From Phenylobacterium sp. RIFCSPHIGHO2_01_FULL_69_31 (GTDB lineage Bacteria > Pseudomonadota > Alphaproteobacteria > Caulobacterales > Caulobacteraceae): a stretch of 64,000 nt of DNA. The stretch spans positions 62,001-126,000 of the forward strand of contig NZ_MHXN01000045.1 in NCBI RefSeq assembly GCF_001824475.1, read 5' to 3'. This document shows, piece after piece, positions 49,495 to 57,584 of this stretch. The position numbers were made by a program, and so were the translations under genes. The number at the start of each line of letters is the position of its first letter. Positions within the stretch are counted from its first letter, which is position 1. The notes under the pieces are model-generated. The model did no database searches and had not been told where the DNA came from. It saw only the letters and a program-made list of their open reading frames with translations.

Positions 49495-50408
49495 GGGATC
49501 ACGAACTCCAGCGCCGGCCCCTGGCGCACGGTAAGGTCGCCGCCCTTGTACGGCTCGCCGTCCAGCACGAAGTCGCCGTCGAACGAGAGGTCGAAGCTGT
49601 CGACGTCGTGACGCCGGTAGCCGCAGGGCTCCAGCCAGGGCGCGTCCTCCCCCCGGACGATCACCGGCAGGGCGCGGAGCAGCCGCCTGGGCGGCGCCTC
49701 CACCGACAGCACCTTCAGGCCCTCCCGCGGCTCGCCGTAGGGCTTCAGCCCCAGCGGGAAGCGCTTGAGCGTCGAGGCCATGACCAGAAACCAGCGGCGC
49801 TCCTCGGGCGTCGGCGCGATGGACAGGCTTGCCGCCTCCCCGCGCCGCCAGCGATCGCCCGCGCCCCCCAGGACGGTGCGCACCAGCGCCCCGGCCATGG
49901 TGATCCCCACGGCCGCATCGTCGACGAAGCCGCGCCCGTGATTCTTCTGCGCCAGCTTGGTCGCCCGCACGAAGGCGCCGACGCCCAGCAGGAAGCCGCG
50001 CCGCTCGGGCGCCGTCTGGCCCGCCCGGACCACCTCCAGGCACTGGCGGCGCTTGGTGGGCCGGCCCGCCTGGCAGGCCGCGAGGATCTGTTCCAGCGTC
50101 GTGCCCAGGGGCGTCTCGATATCGAGGGCCAGGGCGTTGGTCTTGCCGTTCGGCAGCACCGCCAGCCGCGGCAGGCGCCCGTCGAACGCCTCGGGCAGGC
50201 GCGTCAGCACCTCGCGCACCGTGCCGTCGCCGCCGTCGATGACCACCAGTTCGACGCCCGTGGCCGCGAAGCGGCGGAGGCCGGCCAGCAGGTGGCTGGG
50301 CTCCTCGGGAACGATGTCCAGCACGTCTTCGGGCAAGCAGGGCGGCGCGCCGCCGGCGCCGCGGTTGCGGTGGCTGTAGCGGTTCCAGATGAGGCCGGCG
50401 CGGATCAC
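49491..50408 (-). CDS. cpgB: Ceramide kinase, diacylglycerol-kinase family
   Basis: A 305-residue lipid kinase of the DAGK catalytic family. The nucleotide motif GGDGT is at 59-63 (VVIDGGDGTVREVL), with LAVLPNGKTNALALDIETP following and the C-terminal beta sandwich ending FDGDFVLDGEPYKGGDLTVRQGPALEFVIP. In Caulobacter the matching gene phosphorylates ceramide. The first residues VIRAGLIWNRYSHRNRG follow the pattern of the family N-terminus. GTG start overlapping the cpgA stop (GTGA). Confidence 0.9.
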   Translation of the reverse strand: MIRAGLIWNRYSHRNRGAGGAPPCLPEDVLDIVPEEPSHLLAGLRRFAATGVELVVIDGGDGTVREVLTRLPEAFDGRLPRLAVLPNGKTNALALDIETPLGTTLEQILAACQAGRPTKRRQCLEVVRAGQTAPERRGFLLGVGAFVRATKLAQKNHGRGFVDDAAVGITMAGALVRTVLGGAGDRWRRGEAASLSIAPTPEERRWFLVMASTLKRFPLGLKPYGEPREGLKVLSVEAPPRRLLRALPVIVRGEDAPWLEPCGYRRHDVDSFDLSFDGDFVLDGEPYKGGDLTVRQGPALEFVIP

Positions 50409-51511
50409 CGCGACAGCCAGGAGACCACGCGCTCGCGCGGCATGGCCATGGCCTGGACCACCTGGGCGCCGTGGACGATCAGGCACAGGCCCGTCCAGAC
50501 GGCGACAAGGAAGAAGCCGATCTGCGGATAGCCCAGCAGCCAGGCCGGGGTCAGGATCAGCAGGTTCGGGTTCCGCCGGGCGGTGATCAGGCGGAAGAAG
50601 CTGTCGAACGGCCGCCAGGCGTGAACGTGGAAGCCGAAGAGGCGCATGAAGATCCCCTCCTCCACGCGCTGCAGCACATAGCCCGCGAGGATCACCGCCA
50701 GCGACAGCTCGGCCCAAGGCGGCGGCAGCCCCACCTGGAAGCAGCCGACGTACCACGCCCACCACCAGAACGGCGGGTGGATCAGGTCGATGCCGTGGTC
50801 GAAGACGTTGCCGATGGCCGACGAGGTCAGGGTCACCCGCGCCAGCTTGCCGTCGACGGTATCGAGGAAGGTCATGATCCAGGCGCAGACCAGGCCCCAG
50901 CCGAACTGGCCCTCCCAGAACAGCCAGAAGGCCGCCAGGACCAGCAGGAAGCCCGCGAAGGTCACATGGTTGGGCTTCAGGCCCGCGATAGCGCACCACC
51001 GGGTGACGATCCGGGCCGGCACGGGCCACCAGTACTTGGTGACCACGTCCGTGACGCCCTTGTACGAGCCGGCGAAGGTCCGGGCCTCCACCGCGCGGAC
51101 GTTGTCGGGGGTCAGCCGCACCAGCACCGGCGGCTCGCGCTTGCGCAGCGCCTCGTTGTAGGCGAGCTCGGCCAGCGAAAGGCGCTGCAAGCCCCCGGGG
51201 TCCGCGCCCCGCTCCAGCGCCGCGGCCGCTTCGGCGACCCGCGCGGCCGGCACGTGCGCGGCCACCGCCTCGCCCGCGTCGGTCACCAGAACCGAGCCCG
51301 GACGCTTCGCCAGCGTGGCCAGCAGGGATTCGTCATAGACCCAGGCGCCCAGCGCCAGCACCACGCCGCCCGAGGCCGGCGCGGTCTCGACGACGTTCAG
51401 CTTCGCCCTCACGAAGGTCCGGCGCAGCCGCTCGCGCGCCGTCATCCCCCAGATGCGCACCTCGCCCGCGCCCAGGATCATCCCGGCCGGCGCGGCCGCC
51501 GTCTCAGCCAT
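50405..51511 (-). CDS. cpgA: CDP-alcohol phosphatidyltransferase with extra N-terminal domain
   Basis: A 368-residue protein. The C-terminal half (about 165-368, six helices) is a CDP-alcohol phosphotransferase with D-x-x-D-G-x-x-A-R-x8-G-x3-D-x3-D seen as DTVDGKLARVTLTSSAIGNVFDHGID. The N-terminal 150 residues look like an incomplete nucleotidyltransferase-like domain (ILGAGEVRIWGMTARERLRRTFVRAKL, VLVTDAGEAVAAHV). In this context it should join CDP-activated ceramide to a glycerate-type acceptor, or CDP-acceptor to ceramide. First gene of cpgABC. ATG 51511 preferred over TTG 51520. Confidence 0.85.
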   Translation of the reverse strand: MAETAAAPAGMILGAGEVRIWGMTARERLRRTFVRAKLNVVETAPASGGVVLALGAWVYDESLLATLAKRPGSVLVTDAGEAVAAHVPAARVAEAAAALERGADPGGLQRLSLAELAYNEALRKREPPVLVRLTPDNVRAVEARTFAGSYKGVTDVVTKYWWPVPARIVTRWCAIAGLKPNHVTFAGFLLVLAAFWLFWEGQFGWGLVCAWIMTFLDTVDGKLARVTLTSSAIGNVFDHGIDLIHPPFWWWAWYVGCFQVGLPPPWAELSLAVILAGYVLQRVEEGIFMRLFGFHVHAWRPFDSFFRLITARRNPNLLILTPAWLLGYPQIGFFLVAVWTGLCLIVHGAQVVQAMAMPRERVVSWLSR

Positions 51512-51587
51512 GGTCTGCAAAAGCTCGCGCGCCTCTCACGCAAATCAGTGGAACCTGATACCGAGCGCCGTTCCGTTAGGAAAGCTC

Positions 51588-52472
51588 GTGACCACCTTCC
51601 GCCTCGCCCACCTGTCGGACCTGCAGCTTCCGCCGCCGCCCCTGCCCTTCCGCTGGCGTGACGCCGCCTCCAAGCGCCTGCTGAGCCGGTTCGCCTGGCG
51701 GCGCAAGCAGCACAGGCACCTCCAGGCCGTGCTCGACGCCATCGCGGCCGACGTCGCCGCACGTGCCCCCGATCACATCGCTATAACCGGCGACGTCATC
51801 AACTTTGCGACGCCCGAGGAGTTCGCCGCCGCCCGCCAGTGGCTGGAAGCCCTGGGCGCGCCCGACCACATCACCGTCAGCCCCGGCAACCACGACGCCC
51901 TCAGCGCCGCGGGCGCGCCGAAGGGATTCGAGCCCTGGAAGCCGTGGTTGTCCGACGGCGCCGAGGGCGGTTTCCCATATCTGCGCGTCCGCGGGCCGGT
52001 GGCGCTGGTCAACCTGTCGTCCGCCGTGCCGACCGCCCTCCACCTGGCGCAGGGTACGCTCGGTCGGGCGCAGATCGAGGCGGCCGGCCGGCTGCTGCGC
52101 GAAAGCGGCGAGCGCGGCCTCTACCGCGTGGTCCTGCTCCATCACCCGGTGGCGCGGGGCGTCGTGGCGGGCCGCAAGGCGCTGACCGACGCGGAGGCCC
52201 TGCGGGCCATGCTGGCCGAGACTGGCGCCGAGCTGGTCCTTCACGGCCATGCCCACGAGGCGTTGATGACGTCGACGCCGGGCCCGCGCGGCGCCATCCC
52301 GATCCTCGCGGTCCCCGCGGCCTCCACCCCCGCCGGCGGCCGCGGCCAGCCCGCCCGCTGGAACGAGATCGCCATCACCGCGGAGGACAGGCGCTTCCGG
52401 ACAGAGGTCACCGCGCGCGGGATCACGCCGACCCTGGCCGTCGAGACGCTGGGGAGCTTCGTCCTGTGCTAG
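51588..52472 (+). CDS. Metallophosphoesterase with altered first motif
   Basis: A 294-residue calcineurin-type phosphoesterase. Motifs: HLSDLQLP (position of D-x-H, but His is Gln), GDVINF, GNHD, HHP, GHAH. The other metal residues are present, so activity may be kept with an altered first metal site. It lies in the sphingolipid island divergent from cpgA and could remove a phosphate from a lipid or headgroup intermediate; this is context only. GTG start with AGGA six bases upstream. Its stop shares a CTAG with the DUF2141 gene. Confidence 0.85.
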   Translation: MTTFRLAHLSDLQLPPPPLPFRWRDAASKRLLSRFAWRRKQHRHLQAVLDAIAADVAARAPDHIAITGDVINFATPEEFAAARQWLEALGAPDHITVSPGNHDALSAAGAPKGFEPWKPWLSDGAEGGFPYLRVRGPVALVNLSSAVPTALHLAQGTLGRAQIEAAGRLLRESGERGLYRVVLLHHPVARGVVAGRKALTDAEALRAMLAETGAELVLHGHAHEALMTSTPGPRGAIPILAVPAASTPAGGRGQPARWNEIAITAEDRRFRTEVTARGITPTLAVETLGSFVLC

Positions 52473-52936
52473 CGCAGGTACTTCATCTGGATCGCCACGA
52501 GCCGCTCGCCGGGCCCCACGCGGAACCGGACGGCGGACAGCGGCGGCAGGCCGGTCCGGGTGTCCGGGTCGTTCGAGAAGCCGAACCCCTCGGCCGGCAG
52601 GCCGACGATCGTGCGGTCGAAATCCCGGTCCCCGTCGCGGTCGTGATAGACCGCCACGGCGTAGCTCCCCTGGGGGGCCCAGAAACAGGCGCGCACGGTG
52701 GCGGCCGCCCGCACCCGCTGGCGCGCCCACTTGCCGCCCTTGGCCAGGAATCGCCGCTTGTCGTCGGGATAGACCGTGATTGCCACCTCGCCGGTCGCGG
52801 GTCGCACACCCGCCACCTGCACCGTCAGCTTGGAGGAGCTCGGGGTACGCGTTCCCGCGCAGCCTTGGTCGGCCAGCGCCGGGCCGGCCGTCAGCAATCC
52901 TGCGGCGGCGGCGATTGCGGCCGTTCGGCCTTTCAT
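52469..52936 (-). CDS. Exported DUF2141 protein
   Basis: A 155-residue secreted beta-rich protein of the DUF2141 family: signal peptide 1-22 (ending ALA), then VQVAGVRPATGEVAITVYPDDKRRFLAKGGKW and the hallmark YAVAVYHDRDGDRDFDRTIVGLPAEGFGFSNDP (Asp-rich DxDxD loop that may bind calcium, followed by P-x-E-GFGFSN). Two Cys (CAGTR, RACFW) could form a disulfide. Function unknown. Convergent with the metallophosphoesterase, sharing CTAG. Confidence 0.9.
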   Translation of the reverse strand: MKGRTAAIAAAAGLLTAGPALADQGCAGTRTPSSSKLTVQVAGVRPATGEVAITVYPDDKRRFLAKGGKWARQRVRAAATVRACFWAPQGSYAVAVYHDRDGDRDFDRTIVGLPAEGFGFSNDPDTRTGLPPLSAVRFRVGPGERLVAIQMKYLR

Positions 52937-52999
52937 GCTCAGGACCGGCTCCCTATGATCTTCCGCGCGGCCTGGCCGCTCACCTGGCATGGATAAGTC

Positions 53000-53434
53000 G
53001 TGACGAACCCGACGGCCCGCAAGTTCGGCTACCCCCACACCCTGGTCGCCGAGACCGCGCACTGGCTGGTGCTGGTGCGCCCGCAACAGCCCACCTTTGG
53101 CGCGCTCGTCCTGGTTTGCAAGGATGAGGCGACGGCGTTCTCCGACCTCTCTGCGGCCGCCTTCGCCGACATGAAGGCGGCTGTGGACGGTATCGAGCGT
53201 CTTCTCCGCCAGGCCGTGGGCTACGAGCGCATCAACTACCTGATGCTGATGATGGTCGACCCCGACGTCCACTTCCATGTCTTGCCCCGCTACGACGGCG
53301 AGCGGGAATACGCGGGCCAGACGTTCAAGGATGCGGGCTGGCCGGGGCCGCCGGCGCTTGCGTCTCACGTCGCGCTGAGCGAGGAGGGGGCGACGGCGCT
53401 GGCCGCCGATTTCGCCGCCCGCTGGCGGGCATGA
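53000..53434 (+). CDS. HIT-family protein
   Basis: A 144-residue HIT-superfamily nucleotide hydrolase or transferase. The His triad is represented by VHFHVLPRYDGE (H-F-H-V-L-P); an upstream YERINYLMLMMVDPD strand matches the HIT core. The third His of the classic H-x-H-x-H is replaced by Pro-Arg, as in the HxH-only branch. GTG start. It precedes the LptF-like gene by 22 bases and is probably in the same transcript. Confidence 0.85.
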   Translation: MTNPTARKFGYPHTLVAETAHWLVLVRPQQPTFGALVLVCKDEATAFSDLSAAAFADMKAAVDGIERLLRQAVGYERINYLMLMMVDPDVHFHVLPRYDGEREYAGQTFKDAGWPGPPALASHVALSEEGATALAADFAARWRA

Positions 53435-53456
53435 CCGCCGCTGACCGGGGGACCCG

Positions 53457-54644
53457 TTGAGTCTCATCGACCGCTACCTGCTCCGCCTGGCCCTCTGGCC
53501 GATGGTGGGAGCGATGGGGGTGACCCTGGTCGCGCTCCTGCTGGAGCGGATCCTGCGCCTGCTCGACATGCTGTCGGCCTCCAGCGACCGCTTCGGCTTC
53601 GTGGCCCAGCTCGCGGTGAACCTGGTGCCGCACTACCTGGGTCTCACCCTGCCCGCCGCCTTCTTTCTGGCGCTGGTGGTGGTGGTCAACCGGATGAACC
53701 AGTCTTCCGAGGTGGACGCCCTGCTGGCCGCAGGGGTTTCGCTGACCCGGCTCGCGGCGCCCTATCTCTGCCTGGCGGCGGCGCTCACGGCGGTGAGCCT
53801 GCTGGTGTTCGGCTTCCTGCAGCCCTACAGCCGCTATGCCTATCGCGCGGTGCTTCACACGGCCCAGAACGCGGGCTGGAACGGGCTGGTGCCGGCCGAG
53901 ACGATCCTGGCGCCGTCCAAGGACCTGACCATGACCACCGACGAGGCGGACGCGGCGGGTCAGCGGCTTTCGCGCATCTTCATCCGACGGATCACCGACA
54001 AGGGCCGCGAGGAGATAACCACCGCCAAGATGGCCGAGATCCGCCGCGCCGCGGATGGCAAGAACGTCCGGCTCGAGCTGCAGGACGGCCAGCAGCTCCG
54101 CTTCAACGAGCAGGGCCGGCCCGAGATTCTCAGCTTCAAGACCTTCACCATGCAGCTGCCGATGACCGGGCCCGCCCGCCTGCTCCGCGCCCGGGGCGGC
54201 GACGAGCGGGAGCTGACCCTGTTCGAACTGGCGGATCAGGCCCGCACGGGTAGTTCCACGCTGTCCAGCGCGGCTCTGAAGGGCGAGCTGTACGGGCGTT
54301 TGGCCCGCGCGTTCTCCCTGCCCTTGCTCCCGCTGCTTGCGGTGCCATTGGGACTGGCCGCCAAGCGCAGCGGCCGCGCGCCCGGCGCCATCGTCGGCGG
54401 TATCCTGCTCCTGGCCTTCCACCACCTCATCCAGCTTGGCGAGGGCCTGGCCGCGAAGGGTCGCGTCTCGGCCGAGCTGGCCGTCGGCGCGCCGTATCTG
54501 GCGTTCGCGGCCATCGCCCTCACCGTCTTCTTCACCAGTCGCAAGCGGCCCGGCGAGACGCCCATCGGCCAGGCGATGGAGCACCTCGGCGCCTTCATGG
54601 CGCGGATGCGGATGAAGAAGGCTACCGCGGGCGCGGCGCCGTGA
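53457..54644 (+). CDS. lptF: LptF/YjgP-family permease (second copy type)
   Basis: A 395-residue YjgP/YjgQ permease with the LptF layout: three helices near the N-terminus (about 12-125), a periplasmic beta-jellyroll (about 140-265, EDADAAGQRLSRIFIRRI-like strands) and three C-terminal helices (about 285-375) with LYGRLARAFSLPLLPLLAVPLGL. The usual partner genes of lipopolysaccharide transport (lptD, surA, pdxA, ksgA) are absent; instead it is coupled to ceramide synthase, so it may belong to a sphingolipid exporter. TTG start; next gene overlaps by GTGA. Confidence 0.85.
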   Translation: MSLIDRYLLRLALWPMVGAMGVTLVALLLERILRLLDMLSASSDRFGFVAQLAVNLVPHYLGLTLPAAFFLALVVVVNRMNQSSEVDALLAAGVSLTRLAAPYLCLAAALTAVSLLVFGFLQPYSRYAYRAVLHTAQNAGWNGLVPAETILAPSKDLTMTTDEADAAGQRLSRIFIRRITDKGREEITTAKMAEIRRAADGKNVRLELQDGQQLRFNEQGRPEILSFKTFTMQLPMTGPARLLRARGGDERELTLFELADQARTGSSTLSSAALKGELYGRLARAFSLPLLPLLAVPLGLAAKRSGRAPGAIVGGILLLAFHHLIQLGEGLAAKGRVSAELAVGAPYLAFAAIALTVFFTSRKRPGETPIGQAMEHLGAFMARMRMKKATAGAAP

Positions 54645-55699
54645 CCCTGGGCGGCTATCTTCTGAAGCTGGTGGGATCGCGCATCCTGATCGCGCTGCTG
54701 GTGCTGGTCGGCATCCTGCAGATCCTCGACCTGTTGGACGTCACGAACGACATCCTCGACCGCGACCTGGGCGCCGCCGGCGTGGGATACTACGCCATGC
54801 TGCGCCTGCCGCGGCTCATCGAGCAGGCCGCGCCGCTGGCGGTGCTGGCCGGGGCCCTGTTCGCCTTCGGCAAGCTGGCCGGAGACAGCGCGGTGACCGC
54901 CATGCGCTCCACGGGCATCTCCACCTACCGCATCACCTTGATGGCCGTCCCGGCGGCCCTGGTCCTGGCGCTGACCCAGCTCGCCATCGGCCTGCAGATC
55001 GCGCCCCGCACCGACAGCATGCTGTCCGACTGGTGGCAGGCCAGCACGCCCAAGGACAAGGCCGAGAGCGTGGATCCCGTGACCTTCCGCGTCGGCGACG
55101 AGATCGTGGTGGCCGTCCCGCGCGATCCCGACGGGCGCAGCCTGGAGCAGGTCACGATCTATCGCCGGGACGCCAATGGACGCCTCGTGCAGCGCACCAG
55201 CGCCCAGGCCGCCGTGTTCGAGAACGAGCGCTGGCGGCTGGTCGAGCCGCGATTCGAGAGCCTGGGAACCGCCAGCATCGCCGAGGGACAGGCGCGCTCC
55301 ATGGACTGGACGGAGAACCTGCGACCCAGCGACGTGCGGATGCTGGCCGCGGGCGAGACCACGGTCACCGCCGCGGAGGCCCGGCGCGCCCTCACCGGCG
55401 GGCTCTCGGTGCGGCCGCGCACCTACTACGACACCCAGCTCCAGCGGGCCTGGGCCGCGCCCCTGGCATGCCTGGTGATGCTGTTGCTGGCCGCGCCCGC
55501 GTCGCTGGCGAACTTCCGCGGCGGCGGGGCGACCCTGATGGTCCAGTGCCTGGCCGCGGGCCTGCTCTACCTGGTGTTCGACGGCGCATTCACTGCGCTG
55601 GGCCAGAACGGCGCGGCGCCCCCGATCCTGGCGGCCTGGGCGGCGCCGGCGATGTTCGCCGCGCTCGGGGTGACCGTGCTGCTCTATCTGGAAGGATGA
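54641..55699 (+). CDS. lptG: LptG/YjgQ-family permease (second copy type)
   Basis: A 352-residue partner of the previous protein: helices at about 8-30, 47-68 and 95-115, jellyroll about 125-250 (VSVDPVTFRVGDEIVVAVPRDPDG-like strands), helices about 270-348. The two form the permease heterodimer that would pair with the LptB ATPase encoded elsewhere. GTG start overlaps the lptF-like stop and its own stop overlaps the bcerS ATG, giving tight coupling of lipid transport to ceramide synthesis. Confidence 0.85.
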   Translation: MTLGGYLLKLVGSRILIALLVLVGILQILDLLDVTNDILDRDLGAAGVGYYAMLRLPRLIEQAAPLAVLAGALFAFGKLAGDSAVTAMRSTGISTYRITLMAVPAALVLALTQLAIGLQIAPRTDSMLSDWWQASTPKDKAESVDPVTFRVGDEIVVAVPRDPDGRSLEQVTIYRRDANGRLVQRTSAQAAVFENERWRLVEPRFESLGTASIAEGQARSMDWTENLRPSDVRMLAAGETTVTAAEARRALTGGLSVRPRTYYDTQLQRAWAAPLACLVMLLLAAPASLANFRGGGATLMVQCLAAGLLYLVFDGAFTALGQNGAAPPILAAWAAPAMFAALGVTVLLYLEG

Positions 55700-56838
55700 T
55701 CGTGGCGGGGGGCGTCGATATCGTCCCGGTCGGCTCCAAGGCGGAGCTGGACCGGTTCATCCGCGTGCCCATGCGGCTGGGCGAACGCGATCCGAACTAC
55801 ATCGCCCCGTTGATCCTGGAACGCGGCGAGTCGCTGACCCCCAAGGGCAACCCCTTCTTCGAGCATGCGGACGTCCAGTTCTGGCTGGCGGTGAAGGACG
55901 GCCGGGACGTCGGCCGCATCAGCGCCCAGGTCGACCATCTGAACCCCCAGACCCGGCAGGGCGTCGGTCACTTCGGCATGATCGCGGCCGAGGACGATCC
56001 AGCGGTGTTCGAGGCGCTTTTCGCCGCGGCCGAGGCCTGGCTCAAGGCCAAGGGCTGCCGGGTCGCGATGGGGCCGGTGAACCTCTCCACCAACGAGGAG
56101 GTGGGGTTGCTGGTCGAAGGGCACGACACCCCGCCGATGTTCATGATGAGCCACGATGCGCCCCATACGCCCGGCCGCATCGAGGGCGCGGGCTACGCCA
56201 AGGCCAAGGACATCTTCGCTTACGTCTGCAGCGTGGCCGACGACCTGCCCGCCCCCATCCGGCGGCGGATCCGCAAGGGCCTGCCCGAGGGCGTGACGCT
56301 CCGGACGCTGAAGATGAAGCGCCTCGATGAGGAGGTTCGCACGCTGACGGCGATCCTCAACGACGCGTGGTCGGACAACTGGGGCTTCACACCGACCACC
56401 GAGGCCGAGACCAAGGCGCTGGCCACGACCTTGAAGCTGCTGATCGACGCCCGCCTGGCCTGGTTCGCCGAGATCGACGGCGAGCCGGCGGGCTTCATGA
56501 TCCTCCTGCCCAACATCAACGAGGCGATCGCCGACCTGAAGGGCAAGCTGTTCCCGTTCGGCTGGGCCAAGCTCCTCTGGCGGCTGAAGGTGAAGGGCCC
56601 GAAGACGGGCCGGGTGCCGCTGATGGGCGTGCGGCGCAAGTTCGCAAACAGCCTGCGCGGCCAACTCCTGCCTTTCCACCTCATCGATGCGGTGGCCCAG
56701 GCCGCCCGCAAACAGGGCTACGAGCGCTACGAGCTGTCGTGGATCCTCGAGGACAACATGGCCATGCGCCGCATCTGCGACGCCGGCGGGGCCAGGGTCT
56801 ACAAGACCTATCGGCTCTACGAGAAGGCGCTGGCGTGA
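55696..56838 (+). CDS. bcerS: Bacterial ceramide synthase (GNAT-like N-acyltransferase)
   Basis: A 380-residue GNAT-fold protein (VDIVPVGSKAELDRFIRVPMRLGERDPNYIAPL, then GHFGMIAAEDD, CRVAMGPVNLSTNEEVGLLVEGHDTPPMFMMSHD, and a second acetyltransferase-like half with ILNDAWSDNWGFTPTTEAE and YERYELSWILEDNMAMRRICDAGG). It resembles the soluble acyltransferase that N-acylates the sphingoid base in Caulobacter ceramide synthesis. ATG overlaps the lptG-like stop. A GTG two codons on is possible. Confidence 0.88.
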   Translation: MIVAGGVDIVPVGSKAELDRFIRVPMRLGERDPNYIAPLILERGESLTPKGNPFFEHADVQFWLAVKDGRDVGRISAQVDHLNPQTRQGVGHFGMIAAEDDPAVFEALFAAAEAWLKAKGCRVAMGPVNLSTNEEVGLLVEGHDTPPMFMMSHDAPHTPGRIEGAGYAKAKDIFAYVCSVADDLPAPIRRRIRKGLPEGVTLRTLKMKRLDEEVRTLTAILNDAWSDNWGFTPTTEAETKALATTLKLLIDARLAWFAEIDGEPAGFMILLPNINEAIADLKGKLFPFGWAKLLWRLKVKGPKTGRVPLMGVRRKFANSLRGQLLPFHLIDAVAQAARKQGYERYELSWILEDNMAMRRICDAGGARVYKTYRLYEKALA

Positions 56839-57584
56839 CGGCGTTCCAGGCGCTGGTGCTGGCGGGCTCGCGCGGCGGCGACGACCCGGTGGCGGCCTAT
56901 GGCGGCGCCTCGCACAAGGCGCTGATCCGCCTGCAGGGCGAGACGCTGCTGGCGCGGGTGGTGGGCGCGGTGCGGGCGGCCGGCGCCACGCGCGTCGCGG
57001 TGATCTCCAGCCATCCCGAGGTCCGCGCCGAGATCGCACGCCTGGGCGCCGAGGCGCTGGACGAGGCGGCGGGCCCCAGCCTGAGCGTCCGGGCGGGCGC
57101 GTTGCGCCTGGGAACGCCGCTCCTGGTCACCACGGCCGACCACGCCCTGCTGGAACCGGCCTGGATTACGCGCTTCCTGGCCGACACGCCGCCCGACGCC
57201 GACGTCACGGTCCTGGTCGCCGCCCGCGCGACGGTCGAGGCGGCGGCGCCCGGCACGAAGCGCACCTGGCTCAAGCTCGCCGATGGCGACTGGTCAGGCT
57301 GCAACCTCTTCTACCTGGCCAACGACCGGGCCCTCGGCGTCATCGACCTCTGGCGACGCGTCGAAGCCGAGCGCAAACGGCCCTGGAAGATGGCCCAGAT
57401 CCTCGGCCCTGGAATGCTTCTGCGCTATCTCAGCCGCCGGCTGGGGCTGCGGGATGCGGCGGCCCGCCTCGGCGCCCTGGCGGGCGTCCGCGCCGGCATC
57501 GTCGAGACGCCCTTCGGGCTGGCTTCGGTGGACGTCGACAAGCCGGCCGACCTCGACCTCGTCCGCGAGCTGACCAGTCGCTAG
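56835..57584 (+). CDS. MobA-like nucleotidyltransferase next to ceramide synthase
   Basis: A 249-residue NTP-transferase-fold protein. It starts FQALVLAGSRGGDDPVAAYGGASHKALIRLQGETLLARVV (G-rich nucleotide loop, then K-A-L as in MobA), has LLVTTADHALL (the metal Asp is in TADHAL) and ends FGLASVDVDKPADLDLVREL. It would transfer a nucleotide to a small phosphate such as a glycerol- or glycerate-phosphate headgroup precursor; substrate unproven. GTG start overlaps the bcerS stop. Its TAG stop shares CTAG with the convergent sensor gene. Confidence 0.85.
   Translation: MTAFQALVLAGSRGGDDPVAAYGGASHKALIRLQGETLLARVVGAVRAAGATRVAVISSHPEVRAEIARLGAEALDEAAGPSLSVRAGALRLGTPLLVTTADHALLEPAWITRFLADTPPDADVTVLVAARATVEAAAPGTKRTWLKLADGDWSGCNLFYLANDRALGVIDLWRRVEAERKRPWKMAQILGPGMLLRYLSRRLGLRDAAARLGALAGVRAGIVETPFGLASVDVDKPADLDLVRELTSR

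Noticed and set aside
53325-54584. 419-codon open frame on the minus strand
   Set aside because: Shadow of the lptF-like gene, which shows the permease layout and coupling to lptG.
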